Below, one piece after another: positions 7,316 through 9,658 of a stretch of DNA of 9,658 bases. Both the position numbers and the translations under genes were made by a program. The stretch spans positions 1 to 9,658 of the forward strand of contig JALVRY010000415.1 in the NCBI GenBank assembly GCA_027024625.1, written 5' to 3'. Source of the DNA: Thiotrichaceae bacterium. GTDB taxonomy: Bacteria > Pseudomonadota > Gammaproteobacteria > Thiotrichales > Thiotrichaceae. The number at the start of each line of letters is the position of its first letter. The first letter of the stretch is position 1. Below the pieces are notes generated by a model that was not told the origin of the DNA, made no database searches, and saw only the letters and a program-made list of their open reading frames with translations.

Positions 7316-7515
7316 TTTTGTTTGGTGTCCTTTGGTTTAAAGAAATGGTGGTGGTCTCTATAAAAACGTAAAAACCTAGATTTTACTGTTTTATATTACC
7401 TTTACCATCGCTCAATATTTGTGTTTTCTGCTCAGCAAAAAGTGATTATTATGCTTGCTGATTTACTTTATGGGAGGGGATTTTATCAGATATGCTGTTA
7501 TAAAAGAATTGTGGA
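7316..7515. other. Intergenic region upstream of the DUF945 gene
   Basis: This 200-base AT-rich region lies downstream of the small - strand gene and upstream of the DUF945 gene, so it probably carries the promoter of the latter. Several AT-rich -10-like hexamers occur (for example around 7350-7400 read on the - strand), but none has a well-spaced -35 partner. No strong terminator is seen. CAGCAA (7433-7438) and TTGCTG (7455-7460) form a 6-base inverted repeat with a 16-base loop, of unknown meaning. Confidence 0.4.
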
Positions 7516-7716
7516 TTAGATTTCACAACCCTTTTCGCCATAGACTGCCATAATTGATCTCAGCTCATTGTAAAGATAGTCGCACTCATCTTTTGAATAG
7601 CCTTCAAGCTCGCGAGGAGTAGTATTCTGATCCAATTGTTGAAGAAGAATATTGATCTTCTTGCAACCTAGCTGGCAGAGTTCTTCGAGTGTGTTTTCTA
7701 ACTGTTTGTTTGTCAT
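7516..7716 (-). CDS. Small cysteine-containing hypothetical protein (66 aa)
   Basis: I do not recognise this protein. The ATG at 7716 gives MTNKQLENTLEELCQLGCKK onwards, 66 residues in all. The frame stays open to another ATG at 7755, but the extra 13 residues (HYLGIFLYHVEI) look unlike the rest and sit where a promoter would be expected. The product is predicted soluble and mostly helical, with a CxxxC pair at 14 and 18 and further Cys at 45 and 64 near the end. This could indicate metal binding or disulfides, but no known zinc-finger or ferredoxin pattern is matched. The middle part (TPRELEGYSKDECDYLYNELRSIM) has an amphipathic helix look. It is divergent from hemB with 99 bases between starts. 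Coding status rests on sensible amino-acid composition and placement. No strong ribosome binding site is visible. Confidence 0.6.
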   Translation of the reverse strand: MTNKQLENTLEELCQLGCKKINILLQQLDQNTTPRELEGYSKDECDYLYNELRSIMAVYGEKGCEI

Positions 7717-8826
<1,110 letters not shown>

Positions 8827-8838
8827 AAGGAATAGCGA

Positions 8839-9657
8839 ATGCTCGATAGTTATGCCGTTGTTGGCAACCCCATTGCTCATAGTAAATCACCATTTATTCA
8901 AAATAAATTTGCTAGTCAAACGGGGGAAGCGGTGATGTATAGCACTTTATTCGCCCCAGTAGATAAGTTCGCTCAAACAGTACAAGATTTTCGGGATAGC
9001 GGTGGTAAAGGTGTAAATGTTACCGTGCCATTTAAAGAAGATGCATGGAATTTTGCCAGTGAACTAAATGATTTAGCTAAACGGGCAGGGGCGGTAAATA
9101 CGTTGATTTTTCATGATGATGGCAAAGTAACTGGTGCAAATACGGATGGCATTGGCATTGTGCGAGATTTAAAACAGAATCACGACATTGAACTATCAGC
9201 TAAGCGTATCCTAGTATTAGGGGCAGGGGGAGCAGTACGCGGTGTGTTGCAACCTTTATTAGCGGAAAATCCCCAAATGATTCGGGTTGCTAATCGCACT
9301 GTCGAAAAAGCAATCACATTAGCCAAAGATTTTGCTGACTTAGGGAATATTATTGGTGGCGGTTTTGATGATATTAATGAAAGTTTTGACTTGATTATTA
9401 ACGGCACAGCAGCCAGCTTACAAGGACAAGTGCCGCCTATTCCTGATAGTTGCTTAGCAAGGCAGGGTAGCTGCTACGATATGATGTATTCAGCCGATGA
9501 AGACACCGCTTTCGTAACATGGGCAAAAGACCACAATGCAGCTAAGGCACTCGATGGTTTAGGGATGTTAGTTGAACAAGCCGCAGAATCATTTTATTTA
9601 TGGCGAGGTGTAAGACCTGATACAAAACCTGTCTTGGATGCTCTTATAAATAAGTAG
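8839..9657 (+). CDS. aroE: Shikimate dehydrogenase (NADP+)
   Basis: This enzyme reduces 3-dehydroshikimate to shikimate with NADPH, the fourth step of the shikimate pathway towards chorismate and aromatic amino acids. The 272 residues are the standard AroE length. The N-terminal substrate domain shows VVGNPIAHSKSP (7-18), where the serines bind shikimate. It also has NVTVPFK with the catalytic K66 and GANTDG with the partner D103. The nucleotide-binding domain has the glycine-rich loop LGAGGAVRG (127-135) and ANRT (151-154), the NADP-phosphate recognition loop of AroE rather than YdiB. INGTAASL (187-194) and LDGLGMLVEQAAESF (238-252) are further family landmarks. The start is supported by AGAAGGAA (8825-8832), which overlaps the hemB stop codon and lies 6 bases before the ATG. 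The TAG stop ends one base before the window edge, so the gene is complete. Confidence 0.97.
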   Translation: MLDSYAVVGNPIAHSKSPFIQNKFASQTGEAVMYSTLFAPVDKFAQTVQDFRDSGGKGVNVTVPFKEDAWNFASELNDLAKRAGAVNTLIFHDDGKVTGANTDGIGIVRDLKQNHDIELSAKRILVLGAGGAVRGVLQPLLAENPQMIRVANRTVEKAITLAKDFADLGNIIGGGFDDINESFDLIINGTAASLQGQVPPIPDSCLARQGSCYDMMYSADEDTAFVTWAKDHNAAKALDGLGMLVEQAAESFYLWRGVRPDTKPVLDALINK

Positions 9658-9658
9658 A

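Noticed and set aside
7433..7460. CAGCAA/TTGCTG inverted repeat as an operator or terminator
   Set aside because: The short arms, long loop and lack of a T run make chance occurrence likely.

Overview
This window most likely comes from a gammaproteobacterium with a moderately AT-rich genome. The evidence is a proteobacterial RND efflux pair, a YdgA/DUF945-type envelope protein, a Pseudomonas-type magnesium-class HemB without zinc cysteines, and an adjacent aroE. The genus cannot be fixed from the sequence. A sulfur-oxidising Thiotrichales-like lineage would fit, but that is only an impression.

Left part (1-4202, + strand): the 3' end of a periplasmic adaptor (membrane fusion protein) gene, then a complete AcrB-type RND efflux pump gene 12 bases downstream. 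A third gene overlaps the end of the pump gene by 26 bases and encodes a small soluble protein with a zincin-like HExxH motif. The first two would form a tripartite drug or metabolite exporter. The third is an unrecognised family in the same transcription unit.

Middle part (4203-7315, - strand): a short non-coding stretch with degenerate repeat units and two runs of C separates the convergent units. The - strand then carries, in order of transcription, a DUF945 (YdgA-like) envelope protein and a von Willebrand factor A plus TIR domain fusion. The fusion reads in the same frame as the DUF945 gene, beginning directly after its stop codon. Its metal-binding DxSxS motif lies upstream of every in-frame ATG, GTG or TTG. 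The best start is therefore a rare ATT codon placed 9 bases after a strong AAGGAG ribosome binding site. This vWA-TIR gene is the most unusual item here: its architecture resembles conflict, defence or signalling effectors, but its function is unknown.

Right part (7316-9658): a 200-base gap, a 66-residue cysteine-containing hypothetical gene on the - strand, a divergent 99-base intergenic region, then hemB and aroE as a tight + strand pair (12-base gap, good ribosome binding site for aroE). These are housekeeping genes of tetrapyrrole and aromatic amino acid synthesis. The aroE stop codon falls one base before the window ends.
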